Of a stretch of DNA of 64,000 nt, positions 18,225 through 27,715 are shown in pieces. A program made the translations under genes and the position numbers. Under the pieces are notes generated by a model. It was not told the DNA's origin and made no database searches. It worked only from the letters and a program-made list of their open reading frames with translations. This stretch comes from Sphingobium sp. Lineage in GTDB: Bacteria > Pseudomonadota > Alphaproteobacteria > Sphingomonadales > Sphingomonadaceae. Every line of letters begins with the position of its first letter. Position 1 is the first letter of the stretch. Where the stretch lies: NCBI GenBank assembly GCA_023266575.1, contig JAHFPV010000006.1, positions 62,001-126,000 of the forward strand, given 5' to 3'.

Positions 18225-19927
18225 ATCAATTGTTCCCTCCCGCAAAAGGCGTCGACGGGGCTGACCCCGGTGAAGGGCGCATCGCCCGCCAGCCGCTCCA
18301 CTAATGCCGTCTGGACATTGGGCAGCGAGGCATAGGCGTTGATATAGGTCGCGAAATTGGGCGCGTCATATAGATAATAGGGTTGGCCGAACGAGACCAG
18401 CAGGGTCGGGATTTCGCGGTTGAACTGGATCATGCCGTTGCGCGGACTGGCGTGCAGCCTGGCGAAATCGAGGAAGATGTGGCTGAGCGATGGCGTTGCT
18501 TCCTGGCCGATCAGATAGAGGATGAGGTCGGCATCGTCCGGCGTCGGCATAGCTTGAGGGTCGAAATCGCGGAGGGTGAAACCCCGGCTTTCCAGCGCTG
18601 CGCGCAGCGGCGTAAAGTCGCGGTCCGGCGCGCCGGAAAAGAAGCTGGAGCCTTCATCAGCAATGATGACGATGCGCTTGTGCTGGTCAGGGGTGATGGG
18701 CAGCCGCGCGTCGCGATCCTTGACCAGCGTGATGCTGGTCGCACAAGCGCGCACTGCCTGGTCCAGATGTTCAGGTCGGCGCAGCGTATCGCGCACTTGG
18801 CTCATCGGGCCGATCCGCTCGTCCAGTGTCATGCGGTGCAGGCCGAGCTTTGCCTTCAATGACAGGAACCGGGTGACGGCTTCGTGCAGCCGCTGTTCCG
18901 ACAAGCGGCCCTCGCGCAGCCCTTGCAGCATGAAGGACATATCCTGCGCCGGATCGCGGCTGAACAGGAACACATCGCAGCCATTTTCGATCACCGCAGG
19001 CACCGCCTCGGCGCGCGCCATCCAGCTGGTCAGGCCGCCCATGACAGTGGCGTCGGATATGATCAGACCCGCAAAGCCCAGTTCCTCGCGCAGTAACTGC
19101 TGGTTCAGCAGGCGGGAGACGGAGGCCGGTTCGAACGCCTGCGCGCCCGCCTGCGGCAGTTTTTCGCGAATATAAGCGGGCAACGCGATATGCGCGGACA
19201 TGATTGTCATAACGCCATCATCGACCAAACTGCCGAAGATGCGGCCAAAGGTTGCCCGCCACTCCGCCATGTCCATGTCATTGACGCTGGTGACGAGATG
19301 CTGGTCGCGATCGTCCAGCCCGTCTCCGGGCCAGTGCTTGGCGCAAGCCGCGACGCCCTGCGCCTGCAACGCGCGGACATAGGCGCGCGCCTGGGCCAGG
19401 ATGCGGTCAGGGTCGGACCCGTAGGACCGCGTGCCGACCACGGCGTTGCGGAAAGCGCGGTTGATGTCCACCACCGGCGTGAAGGACCAGTTATAGCCCA
19501 GCGCCCGGCTTTCGCGCCCGACGATCGCGGCCAGATCGGCGCAGAGGGTGAGGTCGTCGCAAGCGGCGATGCCCATCTGGTTGGGAATGGCGGTGGTAAA
19601 GGGATAGCTGATCGTGCCCCCTTCAATATCGCCCGACAGGATCAGGGGGATCTCCGAACGTTCCAGCGCATCGCGTGTCGCGGCCCAGGCAGCGTCGAGA
19701 TCACGCGTCGGGAAGCGATGGAGGCCACCCGGCGCATGGGCGAGCAGCTCGCGATTTTCCTCTACGCTGTCATGGCGCGCGGACAGGACGAACAGTTGCG
19801 CAATCTGTGCCTCGACGCTCATTGCGTCGCGTGTGCGTTCCACCCAGGCCATGTCCTCCGGGGAGAGGGCAAGAGGACCGGCGCTGGGCGAAAGCGAAGA
19901 ATAGGCGGTAGGAATGACGGAACTCAT
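18218..19927 (-). CDS. GH3 enzyme, NagZ-like (probable beta-N-acetylhexosaminidase)
   Basis: A 569-residue GH3 protein with the N-terminal TIM barrel and a variable C-terminal domain. KHWPGDG (197-203) corresponds to the KHFPGxG motif of NagZ enzymes, Asp208/His210 in DRDQH fit the acid/base dyad loop, and Asp292 in IISDATVM is the predicted nucleophile. No signal peptide is evident, so it may act in the cytoplasm on imported oligosaccharides. NagZ-like features next to a sulfatase suggest a substrate containing N-acetylhexosamine, but other GH3 specificities remain possible. Confidence 0.82.
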   Translation of the reverse strand: MSSVIPTAYSSLSPSAGPLALSPEDMAWVERTRDAMSVEAQIAQLFVLSARHDSVEENRELLAHAPGGLHRFPTRDLDAAWAATRDALERSEIPLILSGDIEGGTISYPFTTAIPNQMGIAACDDLTLCADLAAIVGRESRALGYNWSFTPVVDINRAFRNAVVGTRSYGSDPDRILAQARAYVRALQAQGVAACAKHWPGDGLDDRDQHLVTSVNDMDMAEWRATFGRIFGSLVDDGVMTIMSAHIALPAYIREKLPQAGAQAFEPASVSRLLNQQLLREELGFAGLIISDATVMGGLTSWMARAEAVPAVIENGCDVFLFSRDPAQDMSFMLQGLREGRLSEQRLHEAVTRFLSLKAKLGLHRMTLDERIGPMSQVRDTLRRPEHLDQAVRACATSITLVKDRDARLPITPDQHKRIVIIADEGSSFFSGAPDRDFTPLRAALESRGFTLRDFDPQAMPTPDDADLILYLIGQEATPSLSHIFLDFARLHASPRNGMIQFNREIPTLLVSFGQPYYLYDAPNFATYINAYASLPNVQTALVERLAGDAPFTGVSPVDAFCGREQLIW

Positions 19928-19955
19928 TTCTGATCAGTGGAGGCGTCGTCGTGGC

Positions 19956-19983
19956 GGGCGCGGCGGTTTTGGCCGCCGCGCCC
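19956..19983 (-). promoter_or_regulatory. intercistronic hairpin between TonB receptor and GH3 gene
   Basis: Perfect 11-bp GC stem (19956-19966 with 19973-19983), framed by an outer TGATCA inverted pair, with no T-run on either side. It sits in the 61 bases between the receptor stop and the next gene. It fits a partial terminator or mRNA-stability element that keeps receptor expression above the downstream enzymes. Confidence 0.55.
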
Positions 19984-19988
19984 TTTGA

Positions 19989-22364
19989 TCAGAATTTGAA
20001 GCCCAGCGTCGCGCCGAAATAGCGATCCGCATCCTTGTTGAAGGTGCCGACCAGATCGGTGGTGCCACCCAGGAAGGACGAGTGGCCGATGCTCGTCAGG
20101 TAATTTTCGTCGAACAGATTTTTGACGAACAAGGTCAGGCTGTAGCGGCCGTCAATCTGCTTGATGCCGATGCTGGCGTCGACGAGCGTGTAGGCGGGCT
20201 GTTCGAGCAGCGGGTCTTGCTCGACCGAGAAATTCATTGCGCTCTGGAAGTTGACGCCGACCTGAGCGAAACCAGCAAAGTCGGTGCCGGGAATGTCCGC
20301 CTCGTAACGCGGGGCGACGGTGATCTTCCACTTCGGGCTGACCGGCTGGGCCGCATCGCGCAGGTTTTGCGTAGGGGTGACGCCAGCGGCGGAGCGGTAG
20401 CAGATGTTCGTCGGCTTGCCCGACAGTATCGGAGCCGCCGCGTTGAGCTGCTGTGGACAGTTGAGACCATCAATGTCAATCCGCGCATCCGAATAGGTCA
20501 CTGCGCCGGTCAGGCTGAAATGATCGTCGGGACGGACGGTCGCTTCGATTTCAAAACCCTTGGTGCGCGACTTGCCTGCGTTGGTCGACACGAACTGGAC
20601 CACGCCCGCGGCGAGATCGGACCGGTTCGCCTGCACCTGAAGGTTGGTATAGTCGGCCAGGAACAGCGCAGTGTTGAAGCTCAAGACACCGTCGGCGGTG
20701 CGACCCTTGAACCCGATTTCATAGGCGTTGACATGTTCCGGCTCCAGCACGGTCTGGTTGGCCAGGTCCGTGCCGATCTCCATGTCATAGCCAAGCCCCT
20801 TATAACCGCGCGTATAGCTGGCATAGACCTGCGCATTGCGGCTGAACTCATATTGCAGGCCTGCCTTGCCTGTCACGGCCGTATCGCTGGCCGTGATCGA
20901 TCCGCTGACCGGCGCATTGCCCGGCAGCACCGCGTCACCCGGCACCAGCGGCGAAATGCGGCTGCCGCTATTGGTGCCCTTTTCATATTGCAGGCGCAGC
21001 CCGCCAATCGCCTTCAGACCGCCGACGATACGATAATCGACCTGGCCAAAGACGGCGACGCTGTCTTGCTTCAGTCGGACATTGCTGGCCGACGACTGAT
21101 AGATGGTGTTGGCAGGCGCGCAGGGCTGGCCAAATGTGCCGGCGGTGCAACGTGCGCGGCGGCGATCGAACGGTCGCTTGATGTCGGAATGCATGTAGAA
21201 CACGCCCGCGACATAGTTGAGATCGCCGCCACCATTATTGGCGATGCGCAATTCCTGGCTGAAAGCGCTCAGGTCCAACTGCCCATGGTTCTGGCTCCAG
21301 TCGGCATAAGCGGCAGAAGCGCCGACGAAAAGCGGCACATTGCTGTTGATCCGTTCGATCGGCTGGTTCACGTCCAGATTATAGGATTGATAGGCGGAGA
21401 TGGACGTGACCGTCGCAGCACCCAGATCCCAGTCCGCCTGCAACGAATAGGTCTGCTGGTCACTGTTGGAATAGGTGACCGTCTCGTCATTGAGCGTGCG
21501 GTTGTTGCGGGTAGCGGTGATCGGGCCGACCAGCGCCTGGAGATTGGGGTTGGTGATCGCGATCCAGGTCGATGCGCAGCAATCCGCCTCGGTCTTGCGA
21601 TATTCGCCAGTGAACAGCAGGTTCAGATTTTCGGTCGCATCCCATTCCAGCTTGCCACGCACCCCCCAGCTTTTGGAGCCATTGTCCCAGCTGTCGGTGG
21701 CGATGTTGCGGGCAACGCCGCGCACGTCATTGTAAAAACCGGTGAGGCGGGCGCGCAGCGTGTCGCTGATCGGGCCGGACACGGTGCCACGGGCGCGATA
21801 TTCGCCATGTTCGGCGATGGTCGCTTCACCGCGCCCTTCAAATTCGCGCGAGGGGCGGGCGGTCGTGACGCTGATGACACCGGCGGTCGCATTCTTGCCG
21901 AACAATGTCCCCTGTGGGCCGCGCAGCACTTCGACGCGCTCAATGTCGGCCAGATCGGTAAAGCCCTGGGTCTGGCGCACGGCGACCACGCCATCGACCA
22001 CGGTCGATACCGAGGATTCAACGCCCTGGCCGAACAGCGCAGTGCCGATCCCGCGGATGCGGAAGCTGCTGTTGGTGGGGGTCGCGCCCTGCTGGAAGGT
22101 TAGCGAGGGGACAGCCTGAACCAGTGAACTGCTGTCATTGATTTGGCGATTGGCCAGCGTGTCGGCGCTGACCGCAGTCACGGCCAGCGGCACGTCCTGC
22201 AGGCGTTCGGCGCGCTTCTGCGCGGTGACGACGATGTCGGTGCCATCCAGCGGCTCCTGGGGCGCTGTATCCTGCGCCATCGCGGCGGCAGGCATCATCG
22301 CGATGCTCAGACTGAAAAGCGACACCGCGGCGCGGCACATGGTCATGGCTTTGGAAAAACGCAT
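19989..22364 (-). CDS. TonB-dependent receptor of the sulfated-glycan locus
   Basis: A 791-residue outer-membrane transporter. ATG 22364 follows GGGGAGGA and gives a signal peptide ending in AAAMAQ. The plug begins DIVVTAQKRAERLQDVPLAV, has VEVLRGPQGTLFGKNATAG, and the barrel ends in GFKF. This plug type is typical of the large receptor group that sphingomonads and Caulobacter use for sugars and other organic substrates, not only siderophores. It heads a leftward run of six genes and is divergent from a LacI regulator, with operator-like sites in between, so it probably imports the oligosaccharide processed by the operon. Confidence 0.92.
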   Translation of the reverse strand: MRFSKAMTMCRAAVSLFSLSIAMMPAAAMAQDTAPQEPLDGTDIVVTAQKRAERLQDVPLAVTAVSADTLANRQINDSSSLVQAVPSLTFQQGATPTNSSFRIRGIGTALFGQGVESSVSTVVDGVVAVRQTQGFTDLADIERVEVLRGPQGTLFGKNATAGVISVTTARPSREFEGRGEATIAEHGEYRARGTVSGPISDTLRARLTGFYNDVRGVARNIATDSWDNGSKSWGVRGKLEWDATENLNLLFTGEYRKTEADCCASTWIAITNPNLQALVGPITATRNNRTLNDETVTYSNSDQQTYSLQADWDLGAATVTSISAYQSYNLDVNQPIERINSNVPLFVGASAAYADWSQNHGQLDLSAFSQELRIANNGGGDLNYVAGVFYMHSDIKRPFDRRRARCTAGTFGQPCAPANTIYQSSASNVRLKQDSVAVFGQVDYRIVGGLKAIGGLRLQYEKGTNSGSRISPLVPGDAVLPGNAPVSGSITASDTAVTGKAGLQYEFSRNAQVYASYTRGYKGLGYDMEIGTDLANQTVLEPEHVNAYEIGFKGRTADGVLSFNTALFLADYTNLQVQANRSDLAAGVVQFVSTNAGKSRTKGFEIEATVRPDDHFSLTGAVTYSDARIDIDGLNCPQQLNAAAPILSGKPTNICYRSAAGVTPTQNLRDAAQPVSPKWKITVAPRYEADIPGTDFAGFAQVGVNFQSAMNFSVEQDPLLEQPAYTLVDASIGIKQIDGRYSLTLFVKNLFDENYLTSIGHSSFLGGTTDLVGTFNKDADRYFGATLGFKF

Positions 22365-22441
22365 ATATCCTCCCCTGTCCGGCGCCTGTATCGACGCGCG
22401 GTCTTGCAACTATGAGTCCGACCAACGGATATCCGCTCGGC

Positions 22442-22575
22442 TGTAGCGCTAAATCTTCCTCTGTAGAGCCAGAGTCAATATGATTATTTTAGCGCTACAC
22501 TTTTTTGCGAATTGCGGATTTCCTGCAACAGCGCGCGTGTCATCCATTTGCAACCGTCAGGAATATAGCGTTAAA
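22442..22575. promoter_or_regulatory. LacI-type operator sites in the divergent promoter region
   Basis: TGTAGCGCTAAA at 22442-22453 and its exact reverse complement TTTAGCGCTACA at 22488-22499 share the palindromic core AGCGCT and lie 46 bases apart, centre to centre. A third, weaker copy (TATAGCGTTAAA, two changes) is at 22564-22575. The sites lie between the TonB receptor start and the LacI-family gene. Paired palindromic CG-centred sites are usual for LacI regulators, so repression by looping is plausible. Confidence 0.65.
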
Positions 22576-22619
22576 CAGCATATAAGGCATGTCCGCGTCC
22601 GTTCAGGGAGTTTCCAGCC

Positions 22620-23684
22620 ATGGCCCGTTTGGGGCGTCGTACCAGCCAGGCTATCACCATCCAGACCGTTGCGGAACGCGCCGGCGTGTCGGCCATGACC
22701 GTATCCAACGTCCTCAACAACAGCCCGCGCGTGCGTCAGGCGACGCGGGACACGGTGATGGCGGCGGTGCGGGAACTCAACTATGTTCCCAACATGGCGG
22801 CGCGGGCGCTGGCCAGCGCCAGCGCGACGCGGATCGGCTTGCTCTATCGCAACATCGAAAATGCGTTCCTCAGTTCCATATTGGTCGGAGCGCTGGATGC
22901 GACCAGCCGGCTTGGTGCGCAATTGCTGCTACGGCCGCTGGAAAGTGGCGATCCCAAAGAAATTGCCCAACAGATGCAGGGGCTGGTTGAAAGCGGCGCC
23001 CACGCGATTTTGATCGTCCCGCCCTATTGCGAGGTCGCCAATCGCCATGGCCTGACGCGCGACTTCCCCGTGCCGGTCGTGGCGATGTCACCGGGCGACA
23101 TATTGCCGGGCGACCATATGGTGCGGATCGACGATTTCGGCGCTGCGCGGGACATGACCGCCTATCTCATCGGCCTGGGGCATCGTGATATCGGATTCAT
23201 TCGCGGCGGCGCCGGCCACATGATCCACCGGACCCGGTGCGAAGGCTATCAGGCGGCGCTGCGCGACGCAGGGCTGCCGATCCGGCCGGACCTGATCGTG
23301 ACCGGCGACATGAGCTTTGAATCGGGTCTAGCGGTCGGCGCGCAGCTGCTGGACCTGCCGGATCGACCTACCGCCATCTTCGCCAGCAATGATGACATGG
23401 CTGCTGCGATCATCTCGCTCGCCCACAGGCGCGGGCTGGATGTGCCGCGTGACCTGTCGGTGGCAGGTTTCGATGACACGCCGATTGCGGTCAAAATCTG
23501 GCCATCGCTGACCACGGTCAAACATCCGGGCAAGGACATATCGGCGCAAGCGGCCATGCTCGCCGTCTCGCTCGCCAGAGGAGACCAGGAAGGCATAGCC
23601 GCGCCGACGGAGCAATATCTCGAACACCGTCTGGTCGTTCGCGAATCCACCGCAATGCCAGGGCAAGCCGATCAGAAACGATAG
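22620..23684 (+). CDS. LacI-family transcriptional regulator
   Basis: A 354-residue regulator. The HTH at about residues 12-35 (ITIQTVAERAGVSAMTVSNV) and the hinge helix (YVPNMAARALAS) are followed by a periplasmic-binding-protein-like ligand domain (FASNDDMAAAIISLAHRRG near the end). GGGAG precedes ATG 22620. It is divergent from the TonB receptor/GH3/sulfatase operon and most likely controls it through the AGCGCT sites. Its 3' end overlaps that of the siderophore-type receptor gene by 13 bases in convergent orientation. Confidence 0.92.
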   Translation: MARLGRRTSQAITIQTVAERAGVSAMTVSNVLNNSPRVRQATRDTVMAAVRELNYVPNMAARALASASATRIGLLYRNIENAFLSSILVGALDATSRLGAQLLLRPLESGDPKEIAQQMQGLVESGAHAILIVPPYCEVANRHGLTRDFPVPVVAMSPGDILPGDHMVRIDDFGAARDMTAYLIGLGHRDIGFIRGGAGHMIHRTRCEGYQAALRDAGLPIRPDLIVTGDMSFESGLAVGAQLLDLPDRPTAIFASNDDMAAAIISLAHRRGLDVPRDLSVAGFDDTPIAVKIWPSLTTVKHPGKDISAQAAMLAVSLARGDQEGIAAPTEQYLEHRLVVRESTAMPGQADQKR

Positions 23685-25750
23685 CCGACCGTCCCCATGA
23701 TATTGCGGGGCGCTCCCATGAAACAGTCGCCACGGGCAAGGCAGGACGCATAATAGCGGTTGTTCAGCAGATTGGTGGCGTTGAGTGCGAAGCGCCAGCT
23801 TTGCCAGTTGATCTCCGCCAGACCATCGACCGTGGTGCGCGCCGGGGTGACGATCGACCAGAGCGCATTGGTGGAGATGCTCTTGCCGCTATAAACCACG
23901 CCCGCACCCAGGCGCAGTTGCGCGCCGTCGGCGACGCCAAAGCTCTTGGTCGACCAGAGCGAGGCGGTATGGCGCGGCATATAGTCGAGGCTGCTGTTCA
24001 CTTCCGAACGCAGCTTGCTGTAGCCATAATTGGCGAGCAGTTCGAACTGGCCGGGCAGGGTGTGACTGGCCTCAATCTCAAAGCCCTTGGTGGTCAGCTC
24101 GCCAGACTGGGTCGTGGCACCATTGGCCAGATAGAGGACGCGGTTGCGCTCCTTGATGTGGAAGGCGGTGACAGTGACCAGACTATTGGGGGCTGGCTGC
24201 CACTTCACGCCCGCCTCGAACTGGGTGCCGGTCTGCGGCTTGTACGGATCGCCGATGACACCGCCCGGACCGGTAAGGGAGCCGGCGATCGGCAGGAAGC
24301 TTTCAGTATAGCTGAAGAAGGGTGAGAGGCCCGCGCCAATCTCGCCGATGATACCGGCGCGGAAGGTGGTGGCATTGTCCTTCTGACCGGACGAGCCTGT
24401 CACCCGGTCCCGCCGCGCGCCCAGCACGACGGAGACACGATCGAAAAAGCGGATCTGGTCCTGCAGATAGACGCCCAGCTGCTTTTGCGATTCATAGGTG
24501 AAGGGGCCAGTCGGATCATAGGTTTGGAGCGCGTCCTGATCGATATCGTAAAGGTCGATCGTCTCGACCCCGAAGGCACCGCGCTTGCCGACCTTGTTCC
24601 AGCTATAATCAAGACCGACCAGCAGCTTATGTTCGATATTGGCGCTAGTGTTGAAGCTGAACTGGATATTATTGTCGGTCGAAAAGACATTCATCCGCGC
24701 GTCGCTGGCTTCTGCGTAGAGACCGATGGTGCGGCCGTCGGCCGCGAAGGGATTGGTGGGGTTGGAGTAGCTGTTGGCGTAGTGGGTCTTATATTCCAGG
24801 TCACTGTCGATATAGCGTGCCTTGACACTGAGCCGAACATAGTCGGAGAAATTATGGGTGATGGCGCCGCCGCCCTGAAGCGACCGGCCATTATAGCGGT
24901 CCCAGCCCGGCTTGCCGACGAACGCATATTGATCGAGCTTGCCCGCCGGATAGGCATTGTTCGGCAGGAAGGTGCCGACGATCGGCAGGAATTGGGATGT
25001 CGATCCGGTGTCATCCTCCTGATAGAGGCCGGTCAGCACGATGTCGGTATCGGGCGTCGGCTGCCACCGGATCGACGGCGCGAACATCACGCGATCGTCG
25101 GGGACATGATCGACATAGGTGTCGGCATCGCGGACGCGGCCGACGGCGCGGATGGCGAAATTGTCGGCCAGGGCAAGGTTGACGTCGGCCAGCGCTTCCT
25201 TGCGGTCGAAGCTGCCATAGACCAGGCTGGCTTCGCCCCGCGTCTCAAACCCCGGCGTCTTGGACACCAGATTGACCAGCCCGCCGATCGATCCCTGGCC
25301 GAACAGCACCGACGCCGGGCCGCGCACGATTTCGACGCGGTCGAAATTATAGGGGTCGGATGTGATGCTGGCATAATAAGAGAATATGTCGCGCATCCCG
25401 TCGCGGAATTGCAGCGCATCAAGGCCGCGCACATTGAAGCCATCGACACGGGTGTCGCGGCCATAGGGATTGGCCAGCACGCCTGCGGCATATTTCACCG
25501 TGTCGCTGATGCTGATCGCGCCCTGCGACAGATATTGGTCGGACGTAATGACCTTGATCGGCTGGGGCAGCTGGATCAGCGGCGTTTCGGTTTTCGTCCC
25601 GGCATTGGCGGCGGTGACGATGATCTGGCTTTCACTATCATCAAAAGGGGGTTGGGCAGCGTCGGGAGCCTGTTCTGCCGCATGAGCGGCTGTGCCGCAA
25701 AGGGCGATAAGCGCGGCGCCGCAAAGCGCGAAGGAGCGGGTGGCGGACAT
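23672..25750 (-). CDS. TonB-dependent siderophore receptor
   Basis: A 692-residue receptor of the FhuA/FepA-like siderophore type. It has a signal peptide ending in AAHAAE, a plug with QPIKVITSDQYLSQGAISISDTVKYAAGV-type sequence (the pattern of this class), VEIVRGPASVLFGQGSIGG, and a barrel ending in VGYRF. It would import a ferric siderophore or other iron chelate using TonB energy. Two iron-box-like sequences lie upstream. It is convergent with the LacI gene, overlapping it by 13 bases, and belongs to a separate unit from the glycan locus. Confidence 0.9.
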   Translation of the reverse strand: MSATRSFALCGAALIALCGTAAHAAEQAPDAAQPPFDDSESQIIVTAANAGTKTETPLIQLPQPIKVITSDQYLSQGAISISDTVKYAAGVLANPYGRDTRVDGFNVRGLDALQFRDGMRDIFSYYASITSDPYNFDRVEIVRGPASVLFGQGSIGGLVNLVSKTPGFETRGEASLVYGSFDRKEALADVNLALADNFAIRAVGRVRDADTYVDHVPDDRVMFAPSIRWQPTPDTDIVLTGLYQEDDTGSTSQFLPIVGTFLPNNAYPAGKLDQYAFVGKPGWDRYNGRSLQGGGAITHNFSDYVRLSVKARYIDSDLEYKTHYANSYSNPTNPFAADGRTIGLYAEASDARMNVFSTDNNIQFSFNTSANIEHKLLVGLDYSWNKVGKRGAFGVETIDLYDIDQDALQTYDPTGPFTYESQKQLGVYLQDQIRFFDRVSVVLGARRDRVTGSSGQKDNATTFRAGIIGEIGAGLSPFFSYTESFLPIAGSLTGPGGVIGDPYKPQTGTQFEAGVKWQPAPNSLVTVTAFHIKERNRVLYLANGATTQSGELTTKGFEIEASHTLPGQFELLANYGYSKLRSEVNSSLDYMPRHTASLWSTKSFGVADGAQLRLGAGVVYSGKSISTNALWSIVTPARTTVDGLAEINWQSWRFALNATNLLNNRYYASCLARGDCFMGAPRNIMGTVGYRF

Positions 25751-25766
25751 GGATTGAGTTTCCCTG

Positions 25767-25829
25767 TTGCAATTGATTCTCAGCAGAGAAAGCGATTAAC
25801 GCTATTAGTATTCATTCGCAATATATAAT
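25767..25829 (-). promoter_or_regulatory. candidate Fur-box region of the siderophore receptor
   Basis: On the minus strand the leader contains TTGCGAATGAATACTAAT and, nearer the gene, GAGAATCAATTGCAA (plus-strand 25770-25781 region). Both resemble alphaproteobacterial iron-box variants built from TTGCnAATnAT blocks. The spacing from ATG 25750 suits a promoter. This is motif resemblance only. Confidence 0.35.
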
Positions 25830-25931
25830 TGGGAGGCCGCGACTTTCTCGCGGGACACGATCTCGATGTGATGTATGTGGACCCAACCACGCACCTGGCC
25901 GTTATACCCGCTCCACATTGGGAGAGAGACT

Positions 25932-26228
25932 ATGACGCGTACATCCACCCTGGCAGCGATCGTCGGTTTGAGTTTGGCGCTGGCCGCATGTGGCGGCAAG
26001 GGCGACGACAAGCTGGGCGAACAGGCCCAGGAAGCGGCTGAAAACAAGGCCGACAAGATGGACGCCATGGCCGATAATATGAGCGGCACCGCTGAGGATC
26101 TGATGCAGGCCAAGGCGGACGCAACGCGCGAAGCGGGCGATGCCCGCGAAGAGGCGATCGATGAATCCGACATCAATGCTGCCGCGCTGACGCCTGCCGA
26201 GCGGGCGAAAGTCATCAACGGCAATTGA
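25932..26228 (+). CDS. small lipoprotein of unknown function
   Basis: A 98-residue protein from ATG 25932, preceded by GGGAGAGAGA. The signal peptide ends in the lipobox LALAAC with Cys20 as the lipidated residue. The mature chain is Lys/Glu/Asp/Ala rich (KADKMDAMADNMSGTAEDL) and should be helical, possibly a coiled coil. I do not recognise a named family. It stands alone between the siderophore receptor and a convergent esterase gene. Lipid-anchored envelope proteins of this kind are common and often constitutive; no function can be assigned. Confidence 0.75.
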   Translation: MTRTSTLAAIVGLSLALAACGGKGDDKLGEQAQEAAENKADKMDAMADNMSGTAEDLMQAKADATREAGDAREEAIDESDINAAALTPAERAKVINGN

Positions 26229-26330
26229 TGTCCGGCACAATGCCGACCGACATGCCGCGTTGCGTGTCGGTCGGTATTACGCCCATGTTCAGTCGTGCGG
26301 CGATGGCTGCGTTCGCCTGGTCGGCGCAGC

Positions 26331-27479
26331 TTATCGCATCAGCCCGGCGGTGCGCAGGGCGTCCTCGATAATCTTCTGGACGCTGCTTTTGGCAGCCGCG
26401 GTCGGCGGAGGCTGAATAGCCGACAGCGGTTCAAGTTTCGCCCTTTTCAACATCGGCAGATTGGGCGTTTCAGCTTTCATCGTGCCAGCGGTTTGGGATT
26501 GCGGTTTAGCTTTGCGGCCACCCAGAAGATCCCAGGATGCGGCGATCCTGCGGGTCGATGAAATGCCCGCCTCCAGCATATGGGGCATTGGCATTCCGCA
26601 CGCATCATCCCCGGTGGTGGCGAGCGGCGTGCCATGGCCCATATTTGCAATGCGGTAATCCTCTACCAAGGCGCGGCCTTTGGCGTCCTTCCAGATGCGG
26701 TGGCGGTGATCGGCGACATTTTGCGTCGCGCTCGGCATGTCATCCAGCCCATGAACCGACAACCATTGGGCGAGGATCGCATCGGCATTGCTGCTGTTGA
26801 CGGTGGGGTCAGCCGCGCCGTGCCAGACAGACACACGCGGCCAGGGACCGGCATGGTCAGTCGCGCCCCGCACGCGATCGCCAAGCTGAGCGCCACTGGA
26901 TGGACCCGGCGTGCGCATCGCCTCCAGCGCTTGCGGAACATTGGACGCAGCACCAAAGGGCAACCCGGCAATGATCGCGCCGCCAGCAAACAGCTCAGGA
27001 TAGCTGGCCAGCAATATCGATGTCATGGCACCCCCGGCGGACAGGCCGGTCACGAAAATGCGCGACCGGTCTATGCTATGGGTGTCGATCATGGTCTCGA
27101 TCATCTGGCGGATCGAGAGGGCTTCGCCACGATCACGTCCATTGTCAGCGGGCAAGAACCAGTTGAAACAGAGGTTGGGATTATTGGCCCGCTGCTGTTC
27201 GGGGAACAGGAGGATGAAGCCATGCTCGTCCGCCAGCTGCGACCAGCCTGCACCACGATCATAGCCGTCCGCGGTCTGGGTGCAGCCATGCAGGACAACG
27301 ACCAAAGCTGGCTTGCTGGCGACCTGCGCAGGTATGTGACATTTCGCCTTCAACGCGCCCGGATTGCTGCCGAACGGCCCGAAATCCTGCAACCGGCCCG
27401 GTTCGTTCCGGTCCACGGGCGAAGCCGCGGCTGTCCGCATGGCCATCAACTCGGCAATATTGGCAGATAATTTTCTCAT
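26331..27479 (-). CDS. PHB depolymerase-family esterase (LpqC-like)
   Basis: A 382-residue alpha/beta hydrolase of the poly(3-hydroxybutyrate) depolymerase/feruloyl esterase family. Motifs visible are LHGCTQTADGYD (oxyanion region), nucleophile Ser147 in GLSAGGAM, acid Asp224 in WHGAADPTVN, and His in NMGHGTP. ATG 27479 has GGAGG seven bases upstream, and the codons before it are probably untranslated. No clear signal peptide is seen, so a short-chain polyester or ester substrate inside the cell is as likely as an exported enzyme. The C-terminal 90 residues are Lys/Pro/Ala rich and low in complexity. Confidence 0.87.
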   Translation of the reverse strand: MRKLSANIAELMAMRTAAASPVDRNEPGRLQDFGPFGSNPGALKAKCHIPAQVASKPALVVVLHGCTQTADGYDRGAGWSQLADEHGFILLFPEQQRANNPNLCFNWFLPADNGRDRGEALSIRQMIETMIDTHSIDRSRIFVTGLSAGGAMTSILLASYPELFAGGAIIAGLPFGAASNVPQALEAMRTPGPSSGAQLGDRVRGATDHAGPWPRVSVWHGAADPTVNSSNADAILAQWLSVHGLDDMPSATQNVADHRHRIWKDAKGRALVEDYRIANMGHGTPLATTGDDACGMPMPHMLEAGISSTRRIAASWDLLGGRKAKPQSQTAGTMKAETPNLPMLKRAKLEPLSAIQPPPTAAAKSSVQKIIEDALRTAGLMR

Positions 27480-27684
27480 GACATGACCTCCGGCCTTGAA
27501 GAGCGGCCATATTGGCCATGATAATCGGCGGCGGATTATGCTGCACTGCACAATATGGCTATCCGCGCCGATGCGACAAGGTGAGAGTTCAAAATTTATC
27601 GGTAATGCCGCTGAGTAAGGGCGGGGCGTTGCCGCAGCCTGGTGCGGCGCGCGGCTTTGTCGCGATATGGTTGCCCGGAAAGAA

Positions 27685-27710
27685 AAATGGCGGGGTCACC
27701 CCCGCCATTT
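27685..27710 (-). terminator. rho-independent terminator for the DUF2383 gene
   Basis: Perfect 11-bp stem (27685-27695 with 27700-27710) and a four-base loop. Read on the minus strand it is followed by TTTTTCTTT. It begins six bases after the stop codon of the gene at 27716-28168. Confidence 0.9.
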
Positions 27711-27715
27711 CTGTA

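Noticed and set aside
20082-22103. A long open frame of 673 codons on the plus strand opposite the TonB receptor gene
   Set aside because: It is a GC-driven shadow of the receptor: no family motifs, no ribosome site, and the minus-strand protein is clearly real.
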